Positions 30,408 to 42,385 of a stretch of 64,000 nucleotides of DNA are shown here, piece by piece. Numbering within the stretch: the stretch's first letter is position 1; each line of letters opens with the position of its first letter. Origin of the DNA: Megalobrama amblycephala (taxonomy: Eukaryota > Chordata > Actinopteri > Cypriniformes > Xenocyprididae); the NCBI RefSeq assembly GCF_018812025.1, contig NC_063054.1, forward strand, positions 27,371,856 through 27,435,855, in the 5' to 3' direction. Below the pieces are notes generated by a model. The model did not search any database. It saw nothing but the letters and a program-made list of their open reading frames with translations, and was not told the origin of the DNA. Made by a program: the position numbers and the translations under genes.

Positions 30408-31267
30408 ACTGTCACTTGTTACAGGTCCCGTAATTGGATGACGTCGCGGCCAGTCATCGGAGTCTCGCGACATCCCGAGAACCAATGAGACGCTAGTGGG
30501 CGCGTATAAAGACCCGGATGCGACACGAGCGCGGGAGAAGCGTTTGCTTTGTTTTGTTTGCTCTCCTGCGTTTGCTGTCGTGTTTTTGCTCTTGTTTAGT
30601 TTGATTTGTTTATTGTGTGTTTTCTTCACTTGAAACTGTGTTCATCATGCCCTACTACTGATACTGTGATTATGGCGTGACTCGACTCTTGATTTGTCAG
30701 AGTTTGTTCAAGTCCTTCTCCGATACATAGTGATGGGACCAGGTTAGTATGTCACGTGACTTACACCTCGCAACACGTAGAGTAAAGTTGTTTAAACACA
30801 CTAGTTTAGGAGCGGGTGCCAATTTATGTATTTATGTTTGTTAGTTAGTGTAGATAGCGGTGTTCTACACTGAAGATGTTATTTTCCTTGCTTTCTTTTG
30901 ATTAGTTTAGAATTTGTTGGGGTTTAGTTAACTTGTTTTGTTTTATTGATTTTTTTTGTTTTAGCACCGCTCTCGTCCCTCGCTTTGTTATCGTTTATTT
31001 TACTTTTGTACATAATTTGTAAATAGGTATTTGTTTGTTTTGGATGTATGTTTGGTTCACTGCTTATTGTATCATTGGTGTTTTGTTACATTGAATTATT
31101 TTTCCCTTACTAAAAGCAACTACAAATTTAGTTCTTCTCTGCCTGTTTCTTTACTACACACATCACATCTCCTTAATAAATGAGTCCATTCTTTTAACAG
31201 CTTTTTAATAGTTAATCTTTTCTCATGTTACGTCTCCATATCCTCTAGACGCCAGGGGGACGTAACA
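30353..31267 (+). repeat. 3' LTR
   Basis: 915 bp, starting TGTTACGTCCC and ending GACGTAACA. It is near-identical to the 5' LTR. The CT tract is a little shorter and runs straight into TTCACTG, whereas the 5' copy has an extra CC. AATAAA lies at 31175-31180. The right target duplication GCCAA follows at 31268-31272. Confidence 0.95.
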
Positions 31268-31272
31268 GCCAA

Positions 31273-33232
31273 CAATTAATATATGAGTCTGTGGTCAACA
31301 TTTCTGAATGTTTTAATATTTTCTAAACAGTTTCAGTCTTGGCTAACATATAATATTAACATATTCCAAACCCATGAAAAGCATGTAACTTATTAGGCAT
31401 GTATTTTGTGATCATGCATTTATTTAACAAAACACAATAAAACTTCCTATATTACAATAAAACATGAATAAAATCATAATTCCAGGCATAAAGATCTTAT
31501 CTCCAAGCTTCATGATCGGGCTGTTACATCAGCTACTAAATCTGCTTAGTCACTGTCTGGCAGGGACCAGTAAAAATGTGTCAGATCTGTAAGTGAAAGT
31601 ACTGTATATAGTGTATATACTGTATATAGTTTCTATATGTAAGCTACTTTACTTATTATACAGTAGTCATAGAGTTTTTAATAATCTAAATCTTGGAGTG
31701 TCTGAGGCATGAACCTGTGACAACACATCTTAGGAATGAAGTCCAGATGAGGACTTGGAGGTTTGGGCTACTCCTTCACACATGCAGAGAGGATATGGTG
31801 TCAGGTGCAGATGTTGTCAGAACATGTTTGCGCGAAGCACAGACGACCTCGTCGCACGATATAGCAAGAGCTCGGCATGAGACACAACATTACCACAAAA
31901 TCACCAAACCCTGCAGGCCCTCTGTGGGTGCGTCTGCATGGCTTGGCCCTCAAGAGAAAAAAATGTTAGTCTCAAATTGGTTTGCATGTCTTTTTCAAAT
32001 AAGGAACAGACGAAAAAAATTTCTTCACGGCCTTACAAGCTGATGCAATTTTGTTGTAATTGCTGTTGAATTTGTTCTGAACTATGACAAAATGAAAAAC
32101 TCAGCCTGTACTTTGACACTAATCAAAATAAGATCTTTAAATCCACTAATAAGATTACTTGGCTAAGCTGATCAAAAAAGCTCACTACTATCACACACAC
32201 CTGTCATATAAGCTTGACAGTATGGCTTATGATAGTCATATATTGAACATTCTACAGACTCACCTATTTTAAGACAACAGCGGAATTTAATCCACTCAGA
32301 CAAAAAGGATTTCACTGAAAAGCCCTGGCTTCTTTAGCATACAAGATTTTAAAACAGTAGCATGCATGTTTTTTGCTGGCTCACTTCTCCATAACCTACG
32401 GTTCATCTGGAGTTCAGCGAAATCCTGATCATTGCCCTTACTGTGCAACTCTATACTCAAACAAAGATTCCCATAAATACATAATTAGAACATGTCAAAT
32501 TATGGGACAATTATTGGAAATTGTGCAAATGTGCATTATGGATCTATTCTTTTAATATATAATGGAACTTTTAAACCTGCAGGTCAGAGTAAAGTCAGTT
32601 CCAGAGATTGTGTTTCAGCAAGTGCAGTCTCGCTTCTCAAACCACATTAAAGAAAGGTGCAAATTCTTTTTCACTTTATTGCCTTCTTGATTGATTCTGT
32701 TCTTCAAATGCTTTCTTTGGAGTGACATGTAATTTGTGTGTAAGTGGAGCATATGTTTAAGTAATAAATTCTAGATTTTTTTTTTTAACTATAGCTATAT
32801 TACAGGCAGAGGAAATGCTGAATGTTTCAATTTGCATTTATTTATGTATGCCTAAAAATACAGTTTACATCAAAACCAACTGGTTTATGCAAAACTCCAG
32901 CCAAACCAATTTACAGTACTTTTGTACAAACCAAAAGTAAAACAATCAAATATTACTGCTTGAACCTCATGACATTTCTGTATACAGAAAATCAAAAAGA
33001 TGGGCATGCATAGTTTAAGAAGCAGTTTTGAAGCCATTAGAAAATATAATGTTTTGCTGCTTCTGAAGAAAGCGCTCTAAAAACAATCCTGGACCATTCG
33101 TATTTGCACAATCTTTTGCTACATGCAATCACATGTACCATATGTAGAAAATATTCCACATGACACTAATTCATTCTTATCTATTTCATAATCATGCAGT
33201 TGTCTATTTGTTTATAAGAGGAAACATGATAG
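31273..33232. other. Intergenic, no gene seen
   Basis: AT-rich DNA between the retrotransposon and the 3' end of pdc. No recognisable coding exons. A possible pdc polyadenylation signal (ATTAAA on the minus strand) sits at 33233-33238. Confidence 0.6.
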
Positions 33233-33466
33233 TTTAATACGTCATTATCTTTCTTGACTTGATTCCATTCCATGTTGCTTTTAAAACTGTACAAATCATT
33301 TAGTAGTTTTCTCTACCGTGCTCAAAGAGATCTTTAGGTTGAGCTTTGTGTGCAAACAGATGCATCTCATCATGTTAACTGAAGAATAATGAAACTTATT
33401 CTTGTCAGATTCAGAAAAACATTCCTCCCATTCATTTAATCCATTCTTACTTTCTGCCATCATTCA

Positions 33467-35610
33467 TCACTCCACATCTGCTTCTTCCTCCTCAGCTCCA
33501 GGGCCACACTCCTTCTCTGGCAGCAATCCATACTCATTGAGGAAGGCCTCTACATCGGTAGCAAAGAACTCCTCGTTGAAATGCTGCGTAACAGCCAGGA
33601 AGTTCCCCAGCAGCTCTCCAGCCTTGTACACCAACAAGGAGGGAAGAACTTCATCTGGGAAACGCTCGCCAGCTCCGGTGGCAGCCGCATTAATGCGGCA
33701 GAATTTAACGCTGGGATACTCAGTGGCCAAGCAATCCATGCAGCTGTTAAGCGCCTCGCACCCCTTCACTCCATCTTTGTAGATGTGCACCACCACCACT
33801 GTGAGCCGGTGCTCCTTCTCAATGACCTCTAAAAATGCCTCGCCACTGTCAAGGTCATACACGGCCTCGAATTTGGGCCCGAAGCTCAGGCGCTCGTGCA
33901 TCTCCTGCATGCACTGCTTGCGGTACTTACGCAGACTTTTCTCATCATCTTCCTTTATCAACTCATACTCCTGAGCACTCATCTGGGAAGGGAAAGAGAG
34001 GGAGGGAAATTCAAAGTTTGCTCTAAATATGCATATATGTTTTTCAATTTGATGCCAAAGACAGCCCCCCCACCATGGTTTTGACATTTTATGTCTATTA
34101 AGAAGAAAGTGACAACAATTTACCCAGTTTCATGATAGTTATTTTTGACCCAACTTATACAGATGGAGACTTAAAGTATAATTTTGACCCCACTTTTTAC
34201 CACCAGAATCAGAAATGCATAGTTTTTCTCCAAAATGCTAATTTTTATTTTCAAATCATGGCCAGAAGGGGCAACCTTGCGATTGAATCCACCCACACAA
34301 ACGTCTTTGGGTTTTTGAGGGGACGACATCTGTCTTAGCAGCTCTCTCTTGCTGGGAGGCAGAACCTCCTGGTCCATGCTTTCCAATTTAAATTTACGCC
34401 AGTCATTGATGACACCTTTTGGTCCTGGAGATGGTTGGAAAAGAAAATGCTATAAATTAATGAACTGGATTACATCAATACGTTGATAGCCAACCATAAA
34501 GACAAGCTATATAGCCTACTATAGTCAGTTCGGTTTCAATGGTGGATGATATCAGATCACTTTAGGTCAGACATATTTGATAGGAATTTATATAGTCTCT
34601 ATGGCTAAAATGGGGGAGGGGGATGAGTAAATGTCCACACACTAATGTCATTTCTATAATTAAAATTATTATTAGGCTTCGAAGCTTACTGCTCCCATCG
34701 CAGGGTTGAATGTGTGCACTATTGTTAATTTATCCAAGAGAATACAATGCCATTCACAACAGGAAGTTGGCTACTATTGTAATGCATACTATTGTATATT
34801 TACCAAACTTTTTTTTGCCAGGTAAACCCCTTTAACCTAAAATATTTTCTGAGATTTTATCAATATTTCCATTATTCAACAACACATTTTGCATGTGCAT
34901 GTACATTGTGTTGGTAATTGGTCACACGTCATACAGATAATTTCTTTTTAGTGTTTTATTTTGATTGGGTTTATTCTACAAATGATTTATTTTAATTTGA
35001 CATTTCTATGAGTTCTAATTATTAGCTTCCTGCAGTCCTCTCACAAAACCCAGCACAATATTATATACACTGTTAAATATCGCTGTAGATTTAGCAGCAC
35101 AGTACTGTAAAAACCTACAGTACAGTACCACATTTCTATATTACAGTAAAATACTGTAATTTAGATTGCATTCTGGGTAATTTTGATTGAGCAGGAATAT
35201 TTTACAGTATATTTTAGTGTTGCTGTAACCCTGCTGTAACCTGGCTGTAATATACCAGGCAATAATACAGGATTGCTGTAAATAACGCTCCACCTGACGT
35301 CACATCACATAGAAGAACACAGCCGCTGGTGACTGGAGAAGCAGAACGGTGTATTTCTGGAAGTTTGGTAAGTTAATTTTACTATTATGTTTTTACAAAG
35401 TGCATCGTTTTTATTCTTGAATGAAACTGCACATTTATATTTATATATAATACCATATATTGCTTCTCATTCTTCTCATTCTGATTGCTCTTCATTAGAT
35501 CACTTTCTATAGCCTGTTACACATGAACTTTACAGGCGCAAACAATAAGAGCCACACTGACCTGTATGAGTTACAATCACTGGTTCCTCATCCACGATTC
35601 TGTCAGACAT
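33467..35610 (-). CDS. pdc: Phosducin, complete, 3 coding exons
   Basis: Phosducin binds G-protein beta-gamma subunits (transducin) in photoreceptors and pineal cells and is released or bound according to phosphorylation (established). Coding exons: 35562-35610 (ATG at 35608-35610), 34276-34424 and 33467-33982. Together they encode 237 aa; mammalian phosducin is about 245. The N-terminus has the G-beta-gamma helix segment [13 protein letters not shown] and the conserved [19 protein letters not shown] places the PKA-site serine at residue 68 (bovine Ser73). The third exon encodes the thioredoxin-like domain ([36 protein letters not shown]) and ends in an acidic tail. The donor of exon 2 (GTTGCC) is weak but keeps the frame. 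The paralogue (a or b) cannot be decided. Confidence 0.94.
35045..35295. repeat. TACAGTA-rich interspersed repeat in the pdc intron
   Basis: Between pdc coding exons 1 and 2 there are repeated ACAGTA/TACTGTA words (GCACAGTACTGTAAAAACC, ATTACAGTAAAATACTGTAA, TTGCTGTAACCCTGCTGTAA). It appears to be a diverged DNA-transposon remnant of a kind common in cyprinids. Confidence 0.5.
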
Positions 35611-37336
35611 TTTTATCTGTTGATTATCTGTAGGAAAAGATGAAATCTTTATCACATCAATATCACATCTATACAAAATAATTCAAATTCTCTAAATGGT
35701 TTCAACAAAAGTTACATCTCTGAACTACTATCTAGTTTCTAACAAAGAAAACAATAGACATAACAGTCATTTTCAGGCGCTTTTAATGCACTCAAGAAAG
35801 ATTTAATAAATTCACTGAATTCTAACAAAGTGTAGCATCAAATCTTAATTTAAATGTTGGCACAGTGTCTTTGTGTCGCCGAACCTGATCACTCTTTCTT
35901 GGAAGATATTAGGTTTATCAGGAGTAAGAAGATTAGGTTACCCAATGATCCAATTTGTTTGCACGACTGGACGTCGGCGATATGATGTCATGGAATGACA
36001 AATGAACTGTCCTCGATTAATTCAGAACATGCATCAACTCCCCGTTTCAACCCTGGCACTTTAAATTGGATTAAGTCAGTTTGCCTGTTATTCTTTTCAA
36101 TGCACCTATTTGATTCTACAAGCAATACCAAAAAGCATTACGTAAAATAATTAGATGCCACCCTAACGCCAATATTAAAATTACCAATATAGATATTTGT
36201 TTGTGTTCAGGTCAGACATTAAACAGTTTTTTTTTTTTTTCATTTCAAATGCGTGGACGTCACTGCAGTAGATTAGCAGCTTAATACTAGAGCTCAGAGA
36301 CTTCATTTTCCCCCGCTATAGCCTCTGAACTCACACCCCCTCCAGCACCAGTACCTTTCACTGCTCTCAGTAAATCACTGATTGCTAATTGAGATTACAG
36401 CTATGATGCAATTCCTCAGATGGCAAGAGTTAGAATCCTGTGATGTTGTTTCAAAGGTTGCTTCCATTTTCTTTGCTATCTTTTTAAAACTTTGATAGTT
36501 GATTTGCGCACACAGCTTACTCTTTATGGGTTCAAAATACTCAAGAAAGCATGATATTATCATAGTCTTCCATTTCAGTTTGTGTCTTGGAAAATGGTAT
36601 CTTATCTTTAAAAAAAAAAAATTTAAAAATAGGGGTTAATTCAGGATAGGACACTTTTTCCCAGTCATCTCAATGGCAAAAAGTGTCTCTATTTACCTTT
36701 TTTAACCCATATTTTCATGTTTAAGCATGATTATGATTATAGAACATTAAATTACTTGAGTTTCTCAAAAACTTTGTTTAAATTTGATGATGCTATGCTA
36801 AATAAGGCTATACTGTTTTTAACCACCTTGATCATTTCTTTATCAAATTCTTTCTAAATGTTTTTCATTCAGTCCGATCTGAATCTTTGTCTTGTTGAAT
36901 CATGCAGAATAATACACATGGTATGAAAGTTTGCATACTTTTCTAAGATAAATATACCATAGACAACACAACTGCAATCTACAGTACATCAAAGCATCTG
37001 AGCCAACCACTTAAAAAGCCAGCACCAAGGCTTGCTCTAACTTTTAATGAGCAAATCAAATGAATAGGTGTATTTTAAGTAGACTTTGCTTCATGCAGTC
37101 TGTTTGGCTGTTACCTCGCTCATCAAAAGTATGTTCAGTCCTATAATTACATAGGTTTTAGTTAAATAACACTGTGACTCACTTAAAGCTGTAAAACAAA
37201 ACAAACCAGAAAATAAGAATATGTAAGGTGCATACAAGCATGAATAGACTTTCTAGAATAGAAATTCTCTAACTGTAAGAGTAAATCAGTTTAGTCCTAC
37301 AATAACCCGCTAAATCAAAACGTTTCCCTGCTCACC
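35562..37336 (-). other. pdc: pdc 5' UTR splicing: exon with start codon and candidate upstream exon
   Basis: Seventeen bases upstream of the ATG is a strong acceptor, TTTTCCTACAG, so the start exon begins at 35627 and a separate 5' UTR exon must exist. The best candidate ends at 37336 with donor AAAAAG|GTGAGC. The exon's 5' boundary and the transcription start are not visible with certainty. Confidence 0.45.
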
Positions 37337-37812
37337 TTTTTGTAGCGTCCGAGTACTTCCCTTCAGTGAGCTAGCCTTCTGTGAGTTGTTATGTGGTCAC
37401 TATCACCATTAACTTGTCCTTCATCCTTTTTTTGAGTGTGCATGGGGAGGGCACAAAGAAGCTTTCTTAAGTCAAGATACATTGGACAACTCTGTGCTCC
37501 TATGCAGAAATAGCACAAGGAACTTAAGAGGATTTAAGTGCAGTAATTAGACACTGTTTAGAAGACAACCAATGATAAAGGTACCATATAATAAAATAGA
37601 ATAATGAAGGATAAAATGTGAAAAAATTGATGCTAAAATGGAAGAACAATTTTTGTTTTTTAAAATGGAAGAACAATTTTTGGTAAATCAGATCTGCTTC
37701 TTGCTTCTAATCTCAACATCTAATATAATCTAATCTTAATTTATATAGAGAGTATAGCTAATATATTAGTTTAAATCTCTCTCTCTCTCTCTCTATTATA
37801 ATAAAAAATATA

Positions 37813-37813
<1 letters not shown>

Positions 37814-37876
<63 letters not shown>
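37814..37876. repeat. (TA)n microsatellite
   Basis: A run of about 60 bp of TA, preceded by a short CT run at 37779-37795. A fragment of the common cyprinid repeat follows (AAAAGTGACAGTAAAGAC, GACACTGAAGACTGGAG) to about 38130. Confidence 0.95.
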
Positions 37877-37884
<8 letters not shown>

Positions 37885-38130
37885 CAAAAGTGACAGTAAA
37901 GACTTGTACCTTGTTGCAAAAGATTTAATAATCAAAAATAATCAAAAATCCCTTCCACAATGTTCTCAACATTGATAATATTCAGAAATGTTTGGTAATA
38001 TTCAGAAATTTTGATTTGGTGTTTAAGCACCAAATCAGCATATAAGAATGATTTGGGATCATGTGACACTGAAGACTGGAGTAATGATGCTGAAAATTGA
38101 GCTTTGCCATCATCACAATATTATTTTGTT

Positions 38131-39317
38131 CATTCGTTTACTACCCTGAAATATGCACTGTAGTTATTAAATGTGGAGAGATGGAGGTTAATAGATAAAT
38201 TAAGAGAATCTTTGAGACAGAGAAAAAGGAAGATGGAAATGAGATAAAGCAGCACTGACCGTTCTGGCTAACTGAATGCAAATGCACAGATGGTACATAA
38301 GTCGGATTGACCGCATTAGTGTGAAAAAACACCCATCTTTGCAGCCTAACTATTCCTTGCTGTATAATTCCTACTGACATCAAAAACAAAAATTATTTAA
38401 ATTAACTCAGAGTCAGTGACATGATGCATCATTTTACAAAAAATAGATAAACAAAATGATGAAAAGATGTGCTCATCTTTTTAAAAAACTGAATACATTG
38501 ACATTATCTAATTGGGGTCTATTTTCAAAAATGCATGGAAGTTTTTTTTTTATTAGGTGACAGCTTTTACACATGAAGCTTCATTTCACTGATAATTTTA
38601 TTTAAATCTTATGGTTTATGAAGAAATCTAGAACTACAGTTATAGTTTCTTTTATTTTCCTTTCCTTTAGTTTTCCTTTTAATGTAATTGCACAGCATGT
38701 AATATGAGTTATATGACTTGAAATGAACAGTCAACAGAGCAATGATTCTGTTTTAATCACAAATAGTGGATATTCAATGGTGATATTATGTACTTGCCTT
38801 TCTGTATTTGTCTTCTGTCATTGACTAAAGAGAATTTCTCCATTGTTTTCTGATGATCAAAGAGTGGTTTTACAAACCTAAAGTGTGGGAGGTGAACTGT
38901 AAGTTATTAGGCATGTGAGGTAAAAGCCGGTCTGTTTCTGCTCATGGAGACACACCCATATTGGGATCACCAGCAGGTGAGTGCGCACACTACCACCCCC
39001 TCAGTAGTTCAAATGGTTTGTCATTGTAACTGGGTGTGGTGTAAATGTAGGAAAACCCAAGGGCTTGCTATGGCACCATCATAACAGCAGGGAGTTGTGA
39101 CCACAGGTTTCAGGTGATACCTGGATTATTTTGCAAATATATTCTAGGCTTCTGTTTTTAAATTGCTTTCAGAAAAAAAAAAAAAAAAAACCATACAGCC
39201 TAGACATTGCATAAATGTTTGCATACTTGAGAGAGGAGTAGACAAGTTAACGTTCACAATTTCAGTCACGTTCAGTTTTAGTTGACGCTAGTTCTGGCCA
39301 TTTATTGGCTTATCAGA
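38131..39317. other. Intergenic upstream of pdc, no gene seen
   Basis: No coding exons recognised. The stretch 38870-39120 is of more balanced composition and non-repetitive in appearance (GGAGACACACCCATATTGGG, CACTACCACCCCCTCAG). It could contain regulatory sequence, but nothing in the sequence proves it. Confidence 0.45.
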
Positions 39318-40022
39318 TTAACTCTTTCCCCGCCATGACGGAATTTGCCATCATTTATGAGACAAAACATTTTATGGCTTTCCGTGTTTTCAATATTATA
39401 TAGAGGGCGCTATTATGCATTTTCTGAAACAGTACTGAATCTCCTGATCAAAACAAAGGCAAAGAAGAAGCAGAAACAAGCGATAGCATATGTAAGCTGA
39501 TGCATATGTAAAATAACGCGATTAGCAGCATTAAAGAGCAAATAAATCAAAACAAATGTTACCGAATGAAATGTCGACCAAGGACGAGGTATTAGTGATG
39601 TAAAGTCCGATTCATTTCTGTGAACCAGTTCTTTCAGACGGTTCATTTCAATGATCTGGTTCAAAAAAACAAATCATTGGTTCCTAAACGTTTCGCACCT
39701 ACAGCACACATTACAGATATTGATTCACGAACACAGATATGTTCTACATGTCTTAAGTAGCCTATATAGAAAGAATAAACCAGTCTTATAAACTTATTAT
39801 AATCTGAATGCACAATAAACTATAGTAAAATTTATTTACATCTCTCGACAGACAGGGTTTTGCAGGTTTTAATATAAAGTTATTTAATAACAGTTGTCAT
39901 AATAAGCATATTTCCAGTACGTGCCTCAGTCTTGCATAGTATCGTCAACTTACCCATCAGAATCCTCGGCAGACTTCGTCAGTTGGTTGAACCGGCTCAT
40001 TCGGTTCTTTTTGGCTAAGTTC

Positions 40023-40821
40023 AGACTATGTTCAGACTGTCAATCCAAATTCATTTTTTGTGCATATCTGATTGAAATCGGATCAGATTTAGCAAGTGTG
40101 AATGGCCAAAAATCACATGAAATGCGATTTTTACGAATCTGTTGCAATTACCGAGCTCGGAGCCCTCTCCCCGGACAGCACGCCAAATACGTTTACCAAT
40201 TTATGTACCTGACTTATTTGTAAGTGTGAACTTGTGAAATCCTATTCAAATCACATTTCTGGAAATCTGTTTCAGTCTGACCACTCCAATTGGATTTTGT
40301 GTGGTTAATGTGACTTTCTCAGGCCACGGAAAATGTAAACGTCAGACGTTGTTATAGGAAACATGCTTAAAGTAGCTGCAGAAACAAGGTTGTGTTATTG
40401 CAAAGTCCCGGACGAGCAGAAAATGACAATATAACGGAGACATGTTTTGAGACCTGCGGAGACGACAGCACGGAATAAAGTCCTCCTATGTTTTTGCTGC
40501 TGCGCTTGACTACTCGATCTTATGAGGCAGCAGCAAAAACATAGGAGGCTGCAATTTGTCATGTTGTAAATAAGACAACATCTATATTGTAAACCCCTCT
40601 ATGTTGCGGTTGTTGTTGTTGTTTTTGGCATATACCAACCAACTCAACGTCATTGCCATAGAAACCAATGTAGATATTCCGGAAAACAAAAGAATGGCAT
40701 GGACACACAAATCAGATCTGAACAGTTGTGATACACAATGTTGACAGTCAATAATTTTAAATCAGATTCCAATCAGATACACAAATAATTGGATTTGGAA
40801 TGACAGTGTGAACATAGCCTC
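40023..40821. mobile_element. Inner MITE of the nest
   Basis: The left end ACTATGTTCAGACTGTCAAT and the reverse-complemented right end GCTATGTTCACACTGTCATT, followed by CCAAA on both sides, are inverted repeats of about 30 bp. It contains the perfect hairpin at 40482-40548. Confidence 0.65.
40482..40548. repeat. Perfect 22-bp inverted repeat (hairpin) inside the inner MITE
   Basis: The arm 40482-40503 (CCTCCTATGTTTTTGCTG...) is exactly reverse-complementary to 40527-40548, with a 23-nt spacer. Transcribed from either strand it would fold into a stem of pre-miRNA-like size. Confidence 0.9.
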
Positions 40822-41324
40822 TGAGTCGGATGTGCTATTTGGCTGTGCGTCTTGCGTAATCAACCTCGGAACTAAAGTTTAATTCAGTTCGATAGTCAGT
40901 TACTTCCTATGAACAGGCTCAAAAGAACGATTCTTTCAAGAGTCGAACATCACTATGAGCTATAGGACTGTGCAAGCATTGGGGGCATCAATGGACTCGA
41001 GCTACTCCATCTATGTTTTGATCATCGTTCTGAATCCGATCCAGGCGAAGTCTTTGACAAAAATGCAGTTTTCTCAGTTTGCTCAAAATGTTGTTCTTTT
41101 AAATGAAACAGCCACATTCAAGTGTAGATTAAAAAAAAGAATTCATGAAGCTACAATATTTTTTTTGTTTAAAAGCAGAGGGTCTGTTCTTTTGTTTTGA
41201 TTGATTGCATCAGATATTCATACAACAAAATATTCTGGGGACCATGAAACTTTTGTGAAAATGATGAAAAATGCTGGTGCTGGCTGGCAACATTTTTAAA
41301 AAATGCTGGCGGGGAAAGAGCTAA

Positions 41325-42377
41325 AGGAATACTCCAGGTTAAGGAATATACAAGTTAAGATCAATTGACAGCATGTTGACCACAAAAAAAAAAAAAAAAA
41401 AAAAAATTACTCATCTCTTGTTAACTTTTTCATTTTTGGGAGAACAAACCCTTTAAAATTTGTGTGCCCTCTTTTGAAACAAGACAAGAAACACTCCCAT
41501 TTCCTTTTACACGCATCTACATGCAAACAAAATCCAGTATGCACTTCAAAACATAATCTTAGTGTTTCCCAACCTTTATGATCAACCTTATAAAAACCAC
41601 TGACTCAGAGCTTTAAGACTACAGTGGAGTTTCTATTTTTTACCTTTAAAATTAATGAGGCTACATCACAATGACCCACAAAGGAATTGGTTACACCTCT
41701 CTGTCACGTTTCCATTTACGGTGAGTAAGAATTACCTGAAAGCCTGAGATTGCTTTAGAGTCAAGCGGTCAGAATTCCTCAAGGGCTTTTCATTTCCTCT
41801 GGCCAGAATGAGAAAACAAATGCACACTACGTGTCTGACAGTATGCGTCTAGCAGACCCATGCTTGCTGAAGTCTGTTTTATAAATGATCTTTACCAGGA
41901 AATTATGTGCACTAACTCACTGTTTCTCTATTAGTTTTCCATTGCTCATACATAAACAAGCAGATAAAACCCCAGAATTATGAAGTGAGGGGAAAACAAC
42001 CCAGACAAGGTCAAAAGTGTAAATGGGACTGAGTACAGGAAGGTGGTTCCGAAAGTACTTCTTGAGATTCGCAACTATTAGAGGACTTGTTTTGTTAATA
42101 TTTTGGTTAGGACTAATTCAAGTTCATCTACAAATTTTGCATTACTTTGGTTGCAACATGGGGCAAAATAGCATAACACCTCTGAACTTTTGAAGCATCT
42201 GTAGAATTAGTGGTGTAAAATATGCTGATGTCATGGTTTGAAAGGAGGTTTGATGTTCTGTGGAAGTAAACATAGCCTACATAAAATAATTATATATTTT
42301 TTTCATTGTAGAAATTACATTTGTAAAAATACAATTCTTTGAATTTGATTACATTTAAATTCTACTTTTTAATTCGG
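41325..42377. other. Intergenic, no gene seen
   Basis: It begins with a fragment containing poly-A (41381-41405) and AACAAACCCTTTAAAATTT. The rest is non-repetitive AT-rich DNA without recognisable coding exons. Confidence 0.55.
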
Positions 42378-42385
42378 GATACTGT

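Larger units (their letters stand above)
24515..31267 (+). mobile_element. Apparently intact Gmr1-like Ty3/gypsy LTR retrotransposon
   Basis: The 6753-bp element is flanked by a 5-bp target duplication, GCCAA, at 24510-24514 and 31268-31272. It consists of a 917-bp 5' LTR, primer-binding site, one long gag-pol frame, polypurine tract and a 915-bp 3' LTR. The LTRs begin TGTTACGTCC and end GACGTAACA. By eye they are identical apart from the length and edge of the CT tract, so insertion was probably recent. The pol order is protease - integrase - reverse transcriptase - RNase H, unlike most Ty3/gypsy elements and like the Gmr1 group described from fish and other deuterostomes. It lies between tpr and pdc, on the strand opposite to both genes. 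Confidence 0.93.
39593..40955. mobile_element. Middle DNA element of the nest
   Basis: It starts TAGTGATGTAAAGTCCGATT and ends with AGTCGAACATCACTA, giving inverted TAGTGATG ends followed by loosely matching GTCCGATTC/GACTCTTG regions. It lies inside the outer CTCTTTCCCCGCC element. The target duplication is unclear. Confidence 0.55.
39318..41324. mobile_element. Outer DNA element of a three-level nest
   Basis: The left end TTAACTCTTTCCCCGCCATG and the reverse-complemented right end TTAGCTCTTTCCCCGCCAGC are inverted repeats. The interior is interrupted by the two elements listed next. No transposase frame is visible. Confidence 0.65.

Noticed and set aside
31693..32043. 116-codon plus-strand frame as a candidate odr4 or other gene
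   Set aside because: It does not resemble Odr4 or any family I recognise and has no splice support.
33402..33782. 126-codon plus-strand frame
   Set aside because: It is the antisense of the phosducin thioredoxin-domain exon.
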